Positions 24,186-34,416 of a stretch of DNA of 64,000 bases are shown one piece after another. Within the stretch, counting starts at the first letter, position 1. Every line of letters begins with the position of its first letter. The position numbers and the translations under genes were made by a program. The DNA comes from Curvibacter sp. CHRR-16 (GTDB lineage: Bacteria > Pseudomonadota > Gammaproteobacteria > Burkholderiales > Burkholderiaceae_C), in contig NZ_JAHCSH010000005.1 of assembly GCF_018474005.1 (NCBI RefSeq), forward strand, positions 124,001 through 188,000. The letters are read 5' to 3'. The notes under the pieces are model-generated. The model saw nothing but the letters and a program-made list of their open reading frames with translations. It did no database searches and had not been told where the DNA came from.

Positions 24186-26624
24186 ATGAATGCTTGTGTG
24201 GATGTTGGGCTAGCGCCCCAAACAATCAGCCACGATGTACTGGCTGAGAAATACCTCAAAGCTGGTGAAACGTGCGCTGACGATGTGTTTCGCCGCGTGG
24301 CGCGCGCACTGGCCAGCGCGGAAAAACCGGACCAACAGAGCCACTACGAAACCTTGTTTTTGGCCAACTTGCGCGCAGGGGCGATAGGGGCAGGGCGCAT
24401 CATGAGTGCGGCTGGCACTGGCATACAAGCCACGCTGATCAATTGCTTTGTGCAGCCAGTGGGGGATTGCATCCAAGGGCATGACGACGATGGCTACCCC
24501 GGTATTTACGAAGCCTTGCGCGAAGCCGCTGAAACCATGCGCCGTGGCGGTGGCGTGGGTTATGACTTTTCCCGCATTCGTCCACGGGGGGCGCAGGTCA
24601 AGGGCACGGCGTCATTGGCATCGGGGCCGTGCAGCTACATCAATGTGTTTGACCAGTCTTGCTCCACCGTGGAGAGCGCAGGTTCTCGGCGCGGTGCACA
24701 AATGGGGGTGTTGCGCATAGACCATCCGGATGTGTTGGAGTTTATTACCGCTAAACGCACCCCAGGGCGCTGGAATAATTTCAACGTATCGGTGGGGGTG
24801 ACGGATGCCTTCATGCACGCCTTGCAAGCCGACCAAACGTGGCATTTGGTGCACCCTGCTTCTCCGGGGGCTGCATTGCAAGAGCAAGGAGCTTACCAGC
24901 GTAGCGATGGATTGTGGGTGTATGCCAGTGTGGCCGCGCGCAGCCTGTGGGATACCGTGATGCGCTCGGCCTATGACTTTGCAGAACCCGGTATTTTGTT
25001 TTTAGACCGCATCAACCAAGACAACAATCTGGCTTACTGCGAAACCATAGAGGCGACCAATCCCTGTGGTGAGCAACCCTTGCCGCCTTACGGTTGCTGT
25101 GATTTGGGGCCCATCATCTTGCCGCGTTTTGTGCGCCATCCCTTTGGAATGAAGGGCGAAGCACAGTTTGACATGGAGGCCTTTGCCCAATGCGTCGCGC
25201 TGCAGGTGCGTGTGCTGGACAATGTGCTGGATGTGACGGTCTGGCCTTTGCCTGCGCAACAAGCCGAGGCAGCCGCCAAACGGCGCATTGGAGTGGGCTT
25301 TACGGGCTTGGGCGATACCCTGTGCATGCTGGGCTTGCCCTATGACCAGCCCCAAGGCCGCGCCATGGCCGTACGCATTGCCACCTGCATGCGTGACAGT
25401 GCCTATGCCGCATCAGTGGCTTTAGCCAAAGAAAAAGGGGCATTTCCGCGCTTTGAGGTAGAGGGCTATTTGGCACCCGGAACCTTTGCCAGCCGCTTGC
25501 CTGCGGCATTGCAAAAGGCCATCCGCACACACGGCATTCGCAACAGCCATTTGCTCTCGATTGCACCCACTGGCACAGTCAGCTTGGCGTTTGCGGACAA
25601 TGCTTCCAACGGTATTGAGCCGGCCTTTTCGTGGACGTATACACGCAAAAAGCGTGAGGCTGATGGCCGCACCAGTGAATACACGGTGGAGGATCATGCT
25701 TGGCGCGTATACCGTACGCTGGGCGGAGATGTCACACAGCTTCCGCCTGGCTTTGTCAGTGCCTTGCAAATGGGGGCTGCCGAGCACATTGCCATGATGC
25801 AAGCGGTGCAGCCTTTAGTGGACACGGCAATTTCCAAAACCGTCAATGTGCCAGCAGACTATCCCTATGACGATTTCAAAAATCTGTACCGACAGGCTTG
25901 GCATGCCAAGCTGAAAGGTCTGGCAACCTACCGTCCTAATTCCATTTTGGGCGCTGTGTTGCAAACGACTCCTGTATCGACAGCAAGTGCTACCTCTGCC
26001 ACCGTGGACACGGTGTGCACTGCGGCTATAGACCCGATGCGGGCGGTGATTGAGCGGCGGCCACAAGGGGCGCTGCAGGCAGTGGCCGAGAAAGTGGAGT
26101 ACTGGACGCAAGAGGGCCACAAAACCTTGTACCTAGTGGTGTCCTTTTTGCCAGTCGCTACAGCAGACGGCGTTGGCGTACAAGAGCGTGCTATCGAGTT
26201 TTTTATGCCTTTGGGGCAAAGTGGTGAATCGCAGCAGTGGATTACCTCCAGCATGCGCCTGCTGTCGTTGGCTGCCCGTGGGGGTTTTTTAGAGCGCGCA
26301 CTGGGCGATATGCGCAAGGTGGTTTGGGATAGAGGGCCAGTACGGTTGGGGCATCACACCAAGCAAGATGGCAGCAAAGTGCCGCTATGGCATGACTCGG
26401 AGGTGGCTGCCATCGCCTATGCGTTGCAGCAAATCATTGCGCAGCGCAATGCTGGGAATGCGACTGAGCCAGTTGAGGATGAATTGGCATTTTCCGAGGA
26501 AACCTCAGACCAAGCCCCTGTCATGGTGGGTAAAAAGTGCACCGAATGTGGTGCGCATGCGGTCATTCGCAAAGATGGGTGTGACTATTGCACCCAATGC
26601 GGTTTCACAGGGAGCTGTGGATGA
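24186..26624 (+). CDS. nrdJ: Adenosylcobalamin-dependent ribonucleotide reductase (class II)
   Basis: Reduces ribonucleotides to deoxyribonucleotides using a radical made from vitamin B12, so it works with or without oxygen. The 812-aa protein has the RNR barrel with the active-site segment Asn292-Pro-Cys294-Gly-Glu296 (TNPCGEQPLPPYGCCDLG), substrate and phosphate-binding runs (SLASGPCSYINVFDQ, SIAPTGTVSLAFADNASNGIEP) and TYRPNSILGAVL. The C-terminus carries a CTECG...CDYCTQCG zinc-ribbon-like motif and ends in a Cys-Gly pair. It starts 11 nt after can and overlaps the next gene by 4 nt. Its place in a nitrate-respiration operon suggests DNA-precursor supply under anoxia. Confidence 0.95.
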   Translation: MNACVDVGLAPQTISHDVLAEKYLKAGETCADDVFRRVARALASAEKPDQQSHYETLFLANLRAGAIGAGRIMSAAGTGIQATLINCFVQPVGDCIQGHDDDGYPGIYEALREAAETMRRGGGVGYDFSRIRPRGAQVKGTASLASGPCSYINVFDQSCSTVESAGSRRGAQMGVLRIDHPDVLEFITAKRTPGRWNNFNVSVGVTDAFMHALQADQTWHLVHPASPGAALQEQGAYQRSDGLWVYASVAARSLWDTVMRSAYDFAEPGILFLDRINQDNNLAYCETIEATNPCGEQPLPPYGCCDLGPIILPRFVRHPFGMKGEAQFDMEAFAQCVALQVRVLDNVLDVTVWPLPAQQAEAAAKRRIGVGFTGLGDTLCMLGLPYDQPQGRAMAVRIATCMRDSAYAASVALAKEKGAFPRFEVEGYLAPGTFASRLPAALQKAIRTHGIRNSHLLSIAPTGTVSLAFADNASNGIEPAFSWTYTRKKREADGRTSEYTVEDHAWRVYRTLGGDVTQLPPGFVSALQMGAAEHIAMMQAVQPLVDTAISKTVNVPADYPYDDFKNLYRQAWHAKLKGLATYRPNSILGAVLQTTPVSTASATSATVDTVCTAAIDPMRAVIERRPQGALQAVAEKVEYWTQEGHKTLYLVVSFLPVATADGVGVQERAIEFFMPLGQSGESQQWITSSMRLLSLAARGGFLERALGDMRKVVWDRGPVRLGHHTKQDGSKVPLWHDSEVAAIAYALQQIIAQRNAGNATEPVEDELAFSEETSDQAPVMVGKKCTECGAHAVIRKDGCDYCTQCGFTGSCG

Positions 26625-27196
26625 GTTCTGTTATTCAATTGCACGCTGTCTGTGCCCCGTCTAGTGGTTGGGAACAACCGTTTGCCATGCTCAAGGCGTG
26701 CCATGAGCGTGTTCAGCGCATGCTGGTATTGCTGCAAAGGTTGCAGGTTCATGTGGGCCAGCATGGTGTGGATGGGGAGGCCATCGAGGCTGCGCAGGAT
26801 GTGATGCGCTATTTCGACAAAGCCGCCCCCTTGCACCACTTGGATGAGGAGGAGCAAATATTCCCCTTGGCCTTGGTGCACGGAACAGCAGAGGTGCAGC
26901 ATGCCGTGCAGCGCTTACAGCACGAACATGCAAAGCTGGATGCCATGTGGCAAACCGTCCGCAGTGATTTAAAGCGTTTATTGCAGGCTGATGTGCAAGA
27001 CCGCGAATTTGTCCGTGCATGGCCCAGTGATCCGGCAGTGGCAGCATTCGTGCTGACCTATACCGAGCATGTGCGGATGGAGGAGGTGCTGGTTTACCCC
27101 TGTGTGGAGGCCTTGCTCACGCACACCCAAGAACGAGAGATTGGCAGCGTGATGGCTGCCCGTCGCATGGATCCAGTTGCCAAGGTAGAGCGTTGA
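26621..27196 (+). CDS. Hemerythrin HHE domain protein
   Basis: A 191-aa cytoplasmic protein with a hemerythrin-like four-helix bundle that should bind a di-iron centre. Candidate ligands are His in KACHERVQRML, HHLDEEEQIFP, LQHEHAKLD and YTEHVRMEEVLVYP. The ATG at 26621 overlaps the nrdJ stop (ATGA); an open frame further upstream lies inside nrdJ and is rejected. Relatives in denitrifiers act in nitric-oxide stress, oxygen sensing or Fe-S repair; which applies here cannot be told from the sequence. moaA starts 4 nt downstream. Confidence 0.85.
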   Translation: MSSVIQLHAVCAPSSGWEQPFAMLKACHERVQRMLVLLQRLQVHVGQHGVDGEAIEAAQDVMRYFDKAAPLHHLDEEEQIFPLALVHGTAEVQHAVQRLQHEHAKLDAMWQTVRSDLKRLLQADVQDREFVRAWPSDPAVAAFVLTYTEHVRMEEVLVYPCVEALLTHTQEREIGSVMAARRMDPVAKVER

Positions 27197-27200
27197 CGCC

Positions 27201-28256
27201 ATGCATGCGCTTATGGATGTCCAAGGCAGACCTTTGCACGATTTGCGCATCAGTCTGACAGATCAGTGCAACTTCCGTTGCTTGTATTGCATGCCCAAGG
27301 CCCAGTTTGGCAAAGGCCACGCTTTTTTGTCTCAATCTGAGTTGCTCAGTGGCGGGGAAATAGAGGCTTTGGTACAGGCCGCTATTCCGCTGGGGGTGCG
27401 CAAGGTGCGCCTTACAGGTGGAGAGCCTTTGCTGCGTAAACAGGTGGAGCAGATCATCGAGCGTTTAGCCCGTTTGCAGACGGTCGGTGGGGCACCGCTG
27501 GAGATCGCCATGACGACCAACGGGGTTTTGCTAGCACGCAAAGCTGCAGCGCTTAAAGCCGCAGGATTGAGTCGGGTGACGGTGAGTCTAGATGCCTTAG
27601 ATGACAGCGTGTTTCAACGCATGAACGATGTGGGCGTTCCGGTAGATACAGTGTTGCGAGGAATCGATGCCGCTTTGCATGCTGGATTTGAGTGCGTGAA
27701 GGTCAATGTGGTGATACGGCGCGGCTGGAATGACCAACAAATCCTGCCGTTGGCCCACTACTGTCTGGATAAACCCATCGTGCTGCGTTTCATTGAGTTC
27801 ATGGATGTGGGTAGCAGCAATGGGTGGTCTATGGAGCATGTGTTGCCCAGCGATGAGATCGTGCGCATGCTGCAGCCACACTTTTCTCTACAACGCTTAT
27901 CGGCCCATCACCAAGGCGAAACGGCAGAGCGTTGGCAGTACAGCAATGCACCGGATGTCTCTGGTGAGTTGGGTTTGATCAGCAGTGTGACGCAGCCTTT
28001 TTGTGGTGATTGCAGCCGTGCTCGGATCACCGCAGATGGACAGCTCTTCACTTGCTTGTTTGGTCGGCACAGTACCGATATGCGTGCCTTACTGCGTTCG
28101 GGACAAGGGGCGAATCAGCAAGCCCTGGGTGATGCCATCAGGCATATTTGGCAGCGGAGGCAGGATCATTATTCCGAGCAGCGTGGAAAACTAGCGTCCA
28201 TCCCCCAAGTGATCCATTTTCATCGGCGTGCCGAGATGAGTTATATCGGCGGTTAA
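27201..28256 (+). CDS. moaA: GTP 3',8-cyclase MoaA (radical SAM)
   Basis: First step of molybdenum cofactor synthesis: converts GTP to 3',8-cyclo-GTP. The 351-aa protein has the radical-SAM cluster motif Cys23-x3-Cys27-x2-Cys30 (TDQCNFRCLYCMPK), a SAM-binding GGEPLLR segment, and the C-terminal second-cluster region with PFCGDCSRARITADGQLFTCLFG. Most MoaA proteins end in a double glycine; here the end is MSYIGG, as expected. An alternative start is the ATG at 27213. It is closely spaced with the hemerythrin gene and precedes moaD by 55 nt. Confidence 0.96.
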   Translation: MHALMDVQGRPLHDLRISLTDQCNFRCLYCMPKAQFGKGHAFLSQSELLSGGEIEALVQAAIPLGVRKVRLTGGEPLLRKQVEQIIERLARLQTVGGAPLEIAMTTNGVLLARKAAALKAAGLSRVTVSLDALDDSVFQRMNDVGVPVDTVLRGIDAALHAGFECVKVNVVIRRGWNDQQILPLAHYCLDKPIVLRFIEFMDVGSSNGWSMEHVLPSDEIVRMLQPHFSLQRLSAHHQGETAERWQYSNAPDVSGELGLISSVTQPFCGDCSRARITADGQLFTCLFGRHSTDMRALLRSGQGANQQALGDAIRHIWQRRQDHYSEQRGKLASIPQVIHFHRRAEMSYIGG

Positions 28257-28311
28257 ATGCGGAGATACTTGGCGCCTTGGCTAGGCTCTGCTCTGTTTTT
28301 TGGTGTGCACT

Positions 28312-28617
28312 ATGGCCCTTACTGATTTGTCTGTGACCGATTTATCCCGCAACACGCCTACTGTGGTGTCGCTGCAGTTGCGCTATTTCGCCTCTGTGCG
28401 CGAAGCCATGGGCTGCAGCCAAGAAAACTGGTCTACACAGGCCCGTACCTTGGGCGAACTGCGCGATGAGCTGATGCAACGCAGCCCCCAAGCGGCCCAA
28501 GCTTTGGATAGACAACGCCCCATCCGGATGGCGCTTAACCACGTCATGGCCGATGAAAGCCAGCCTTTGGTCGCTGGTGCAGAAGTGGCCATTTTTCCGC
28601 CAGTCACGGGTGGTTGA
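28312..28617 (+). CDS. moaD: Molybdopterin synthase sulfur-carrier subunit MoaD
   Basis: Ubiquitin-fold sulfur carrier that donates the dithiolene sulfurs to precursor Z. It has 101 aa from the ATG at 28312; the first 17 residues are an extension compared with E. coli MoaD. The core begins LQLRYFASVREAMGC and the C-terminus is FPPVTGG, giving the double-glycine tail that is adenylated and thiocarboxylated. moaE begins 4 nt after the stop. Confidence 0.94.
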   Translation: MALTDLSVTDLSRNTPTVVSLQLRYFASVREAMGCSQENWSTQARTLGELRDELMQRSPQAAQALDRQRPIRMALNHVMADESQPLVAGAEVAIFPPVTGG

Positions 28618-28621
28618 GAGT

Positions 28622-29131
28622 ATGAGCACCGCGCTTTCTCCCTTGGTCTATGTGCATATCCAAACGCAGCCTATCGACGTGGCTGCCGAGCAGCAGGCCT
28701 TGTATGGCATTGACGGGCGTGTGGGCGCAGTTTGCACGTTTTTAGGCACGGTGCGCGACCGTTACAACGCCCAAGATGCAGCGGGGTCAGTGCAGGGCTT
28801 GGAGCTGGAACACTACCCCGGCATGACCGAGGCCGCGATTGAATCCATGGCGCAGCAGGCGATAGCGCGTTTTGGCGTATTGGCTGTGCGTGTGGTGCAC
28901 CGGGTAGGGCCCATGCAGCCTGCCGATGTGGTGGTGCTAGTCGCGGTGAGTGCAGTGCACCGTGGTGCGGCATTCCAAGCCTGCGAGTTCGTGATGGACT
29001 ATCTCAAGACGCAGGCACCGTTCTGGAAAAAAGAAAGCACGCCAGAGGACACCCGCTGGGTGGATGCCCGTGCCAGCGACGATGCCGCTTTGCAGCGCTG
29101 GGGCATAGCCAGCCATAACAGCAGCGAGTGA
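28622..29131 (+). CDS. moaE: Molybdopterin synthase catalytic subunit MoaE
   Basis: Large subunit of molybdopterin synthase, partner of MoaD. The 169-aa protein shows the family landmarks GAVCTFLGTVRDRY, GLELEHYPGMTEAAIESM, HRVGPMQPADVVVLVAVSAVHRGAAFQACEFVMDYLKTQAPFWKKE (read in pieces), with the active-site lysines in the KTQAPFWKKE segment. The ATG at 28622 lies 4 nt after moaD. It ends the nitrate/Moco run of same-strand genes. Confidence 0.96.
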   Translation: MSTALSPLVYVHIQTQPIDVAAEQQALYGIDGRVGAVCTFLGTVRDRYNAQDAAGSVQGLELEHYPGMTEAAIESMAQQAIARFGVLAVRVVHRVGPMQPADVVVLVAVSAVHRGAAFQACEFVMDYLKTQAPFWKKESTPEDTRWVDARASDDAALQRWGIASHNSSE

Positions 29132-29183
29132 CTCAGTGGCAGTCACCGCAGTACGCAATAACGACACATTTCAGGGAAACACC

Positions 29184-30242
29184 ATGCAAACCAACACAAT
29201 GCCTGCAGCAGCCAGTGTGCTCGTAACGGGTGGCGCAGGTTATATCGGTAGCCACACCTGCGTGGAGCTGCTGCAAGCGGGCTACCGCGTTACGGTGTTG
29301 GACAACTACTGCAACAGTTCACCCGAAGCCTTGGCGCGGGTAGAGCGCATCACGGGTAAAACCGTGCAGCGCGTGCAGGCCGACATACGCGATGGCGCAG
29401 CCCTGCGCGATGCACTGCGCAGCAGCCAAGCCCAAGCCGTTATTCACTTTGCCGGCCTCAAGGCGGTGGGTGAGTCGGTGGCCGAGCCACTGCACTACTA
29501 CGACAACAATGTGCTGGGCACGGTGCGTTTGCTCCAAGCCATGCAGGACTGCGGCGTAGAGCAAATTGTGTTCAGCTCATCGGCCACGGTGTACGGTGAC
29601 CCGGTGCGTTTGCCCTATACCGAAGACCACCCATTTGCCCCGACCAACCCGTATGGGCAGACCAAACTGGATGTTGAAAACATGCTGCGCGCGCAAAGCC
29701 GCGCCAAGCCCCACTGGCGCATTGCTTTGTTGCGTTACTTCAATCCAGTGGGCGCCCACCCCAGCGGCTTGATTGGCGAGGATCCCCAAGGCGTGCCCAA
29801 CAACCTGATGCCTTTTGTCGCGCAGGTGGCGGTGGGGCGGCGCCAATCCCTCAACGTATGGGGGAGCGACTACGACACCCCCGATGGCACGGGCGTGCGC
29901 GACTACATCCACGTGGTGGATTTGGCCCAAGGCCATTTGCGTGCCTTGGACATGCTGCAGCGCGGTACAGGTGGCCAGTGCACGGCCATCAACCTAGGCA
30001 CTGGCCAAGGGTGCAGCGTGCTCGATGTGGTGCAGGCTTTTGAGCAAGCCTCGGGCCGCAAGGTGCCCTACCAAATCCAGCCGCGTCGCCCTGGGGATTT
30101 GCCTGCCTACTGGGCCGATCCCAGCACCGCGCAGCGCCTGCTGGGCTGGCAAGCCCAGCGCAGCCTGCACGACATGTGTGCAGACACATGGCGCTGGCAG
30201 AGCATGAATCCGCAGGGCTACGCCTCCCCCGTTACGGCATGA
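29184..30242 (+). CDS. galE: UDP-glucose 4-epimerase
   Basis: NAD-dependent epimerase interconverting UDP-glucose and UDP-galactose for surface polysaccharides. The 352-aa protein has the Rossmann motif VTGGAGYIGSHT near its start, the catalytic Ser/Thr region FSSSATVYG, and the YGQTK motif with catalytic Tyr and Lys. GVRDYIHVVDLAQGH is the usual substrate-side signature. The ATG at 29184 is preferred over an upstream GTG because AGGGAAA lies before it. It is convergent with the next gene, overlapping by 11 bp. Confidence 0.95.
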   Translation: MQTNTMPAAASVLVTGGAGYIGSHTCVELLQAGYRVTVLDNYCNSSPEALARVERITGKTVQRVQADIRDGAALRDALRSSQAQAVIHFAGLKAVGESVAEPLHYYDNNVLGTVRLLQAMQDCGVEQIVFSSSATVYGDPVRLPYTEDHPFAPTNPYGQTKLDVENMLRAQSRAKPHWRIALLRYFNPVGAHPSGLIGEDPQGVPNNLMPFVAQVAVGRRQSLNVWGSDYDTPDGTGVRDYIHVVDLAQGHLRALDMLQRGTGGQCTAINLGTGQGCSVLDVVQAFEQASGRKVPYQIQPRRPGDLPAYWADPSTAQRLLGWQAQRSLHDMCADTWRWQSMNPQGYASPVTA

Positions 30243-31125
30243 GTTGGCTGTGATTGAGCCATTGGCGCACCTTTTCTGCAGTGGCGGGACTGCAGGTTTG
30301 CATCGGTGGGCGTAGTACATCCTGCACCAGACCTTGCTGGTGCAATGCAGCTTTGAGGACGCTGGGGTTGGGCTCAGAAAATGCCAGATCCAACCACGGC
30401 AATAGTTGGCTCCAGAGCTGGCGACTGCGTGGCCCATCGTCGTGTCGCAGACTGTGTACCAATTGGGCAAAACGCTCGGGGTGGATATGTCCTGCCGCAC
30501 TGACTACGCCTGCGGCTCCCAAGGCCATGGCGGGCAGTATTTGGTGGTCTTCACCGGTAAGCAGGGCCAACTGTCCGTCTTGTACCAGTGCCTGTGTTTT
30601 GCGTGCATCGCCTCCACAGTCTTTGATCGCTACTATCCGTGGATGCTGTGCTAGCTGACGTATCGTCTCCAATTGCAACGTGCTGCCTGTTCGGTAGGGG
30701 ATGTCGTACAGCCATACTGGGGCCGGACTGGTGTCGGCCAAGGTTTGGAACCATGCTATCAACCCCTTTTGCGAAGGGCGTATGTAGCTCGGGGCCGATA
30801 CCAAAACACCTTGCACTTGCAGTTTGGCTGCCTCCCATTGGCGCAAGCGTGCTTGCAAGTTCTTGAGGTGGTAGCCACTCAGACCCACGACCAAGGGCAT
30901 TGGGGGCACGCTGTCATGCACAGTCTGGACAATGCGCAGGCATTCATCCTCATCCAAAGACGGGCCTTCCCCGGTGGAGCCGCATAGAACGAGACCTTGC
31001 ACCCCTTGGGCTTGGTAATGCTGTGCCAGTTTTTGCAGGCTGGTGTAGTCAACCGAGTGGTCGGGTAAAAAAGGAGTAACCAGCGCGAGCCAAAAGCCTG
31101 TCGGAGTGAGATGGGAGGCAGACAT
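30232..31125 (-). CDS. dapA: DapA-family aldolase (4-hydroxy-tetrahydrodipicolinate synthase-like)
   Basis: A 297-aa class I aldolase of the DHDPS/NAL family. Landmarks are CGSTGEGPSL (pyruvate carboxylate-binding loop, usually GTTGESATL), APSYIRPSQKGL, the active-site tyrosine in LYDIPYRTG and the Schiff-base lysine in IVAIKDCGGD. This pattern fits lysine/diaminopimelate synthesis. However, the altered first loop and the isolated location leave open a related aldolase, and another dapA may exist elsewhere in the genome. The ATG at 31125 (MSASHLTPTGFWLALVTPF) is chosen on homology; the frame is open further upstream without family sequence. Confidence 0.85.
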   Translation of the reverse strand: MSASHLTPTGFWLALVTPFLPDHSVDYTSLQKLAQHYQAQGVQGLVLCGSTGEGPSLDEDECLRIVQTVHDSVPPMPLVVGLSGYHLKNLQARLRQWEAAKLQVQGVLVSAPSYIRPSQKGLIAWFQTLADTSPAPVWLYDIPYRTGSTLQLETIRQLAQHPRIVAIKDCGGDARKTQALVQDGQLALLTGEDHQILPAMALGAAGVVSAAGHIHPERFAQLVHSLRHDDGPRSRQLWSQLLPWLDLAFSEPNPSVLKAALHQQGLVQDVLRPPMQTCSPATAEKVRQWLNHSQLMP

Positions 31126-31215
31126 GACAAAAGTCCTTTCGGTAAAGCCAAAACGCGACCGAATCAAACCGTTGTCAAAGAGGGGGAAACCAAGCCGGGA
31201 GGTACATCTGCCGCA

Positions 31216-31259
31216 GTTCCGTTGCCCATCTGACAACGGAACCAAGCTCCGGTCAGATG
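31216..31259. promoter_or_regulatory. Two mutually exclusive inverted repeats
   Basis: Hairpin A pairs GTTCCGTTG (31216-31224) with CAACGGAAC (31234-31242), 9 bp without mismatch. Hairpin B pairs CATCTGAC (31227-31234) with GTCAGATG (31252-31259) and, inside it, CGGA (31237-31240) with TCCG (31248-31251). The two share bases 31227-31242 and cannot form together. Neither is followed by a T-run on either strand, so these are not simple terminators. Confidence 0.5.
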
Positions 31260-31383
31260 AGCGTTGGTTTGGAGGATTTATAACCCGCATGCGCACTGGA
31301 GCCACCCAGAGGGAGGTTGCCATGGCAGAACTTGATGCAGATCATGCGTTGCATGCTAGCACATGCTTGCAGTGCTAGTTCCT

Positions 31384-31412
31384 CTTGAAATACCGTACGG
31401 TGTACCCAGCTA
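31384..31412 (+). promoter_or_regulatory. Sigma-32-type heat-shock promoter of clpB
   Basis: CTTGAAA (31384-31390) exactly matches the sigma-32 -35 element. After 14 nt comes CCCAGCTA (31405-31412), similar to the -10 consensus CCCCATNT. The predicted transcript starts about 20-25 nt before the clpB ATG, which fits a heat-shock chaperone gene. Confidence 0.65.
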
Positions 31413-31441
31413 GGGGCTAGTACTTGTTTGAGGGACACACC

Positions 31442-34035
<2,594 letters not shown>

Positions 34036-34036
<1 letters not shown>

Positions 34037-34083
34037 AGCCGCTAAGCCTTAGGCAGTGCCTAGGGCTTCCTCTACAGCGGCTT
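34036..34083. terminator. Nested inverted repeats between convergent clpB and small gene
   Basis: AAGCCTTAGG (34044-34053) pairs with CCTAGGGCTT (34059-34068), one G:T pair, 5-nt loop. Outside it, AAGCCGCT (34036-34043) pairs with AGCGGCTT (34076-34083). There is no clear T-run, but the position between two convergent genes suggests a shared terminator. Confidence 0.45.
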
Positions 34084-34282
34084 TGGCTTCGGCCAAGTCC
34101 ATGAAAAACCGGGTGGCCTGCGGGCTTGCCTTGGGCAAATGCGCAGGTGGTTGCCAGAGCCGATCACCATGCCAGCTGGCAGTCCAGCCGCCAATGTCTT
34201 TGCCTTTGAGGGTGCAAACAGGCTCATCATCAATGAGCGCTACCCATGTAGGGGCGGTTTGTTTCCATGTGACAGTGGCCAT
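34049..34282 (-). CDS. Small hypothetical protein, 77 aa
   Basis: I do not recognise this protein. It is 77 aa, tryptophan-rich (five Trp), without signal peptide or membrane helix, and ends in a short acidic/alanine helix (MDLAEAKAAVEEALGTA). The middle part WTASWHGDRLWQPP resembles no motif I know. It is convergent with clpB, 12 nt apart, and divergent from the IclR regulator. Coding-like composition and a clean ATG make a real gene likely. Confidence 0.6.
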   Translation of the reverse strand: MATVTWKQTAPTWVALIDDEPVCTLKGKDIGGWTASWHGDRLWQPPAHLPKASPQATRFFMDLAEAKAAVEEALGTA

Positions 34283-34416
34283 GCGAACCTTTGTAGTGGT
34301 ATGTTGAGGGCATTCTAGAAAATCCTTTCACTCTAGCCAATAGCGTAAGGTTGCAAGGATTTTTAACGTTCTAATGTGCTTGTTATTTTTATCCTTAAAG
34401 CGACACTTTAACAATT

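Larger units (their letters stand above)
31126..31441. other. Divergent spacer between dapA and clpB
   Basis: This 316-bp stretch has no supportable gene. It holds two overlapping inverted repeats (31216-31259), a TAGCAC/GTGCTA inverted repeat (31356-31378) and the clpB sigma-32-like promoter (31384-31412). The dapA promoter should also be here but is not clearly recognisable. Confidence 0.7.

Noticed and set aside
31126..31323. N-terminal extension of the DapA-like protein by 66 codons
   Set aside because: The upstream frame is open but codes for Arg/Pro-rich sequence without family similarity and spans the hairpin region; the ATG at 31125 fits the family.
31356..31378. CIRCE element before clpB
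   Set aside because: The TAGCAC/GTGCTA cores match, but the spacing between them is 9 nt where CIRCE has 13, and the outer bases differ; kept only as a finding, not called as an HrcA site.
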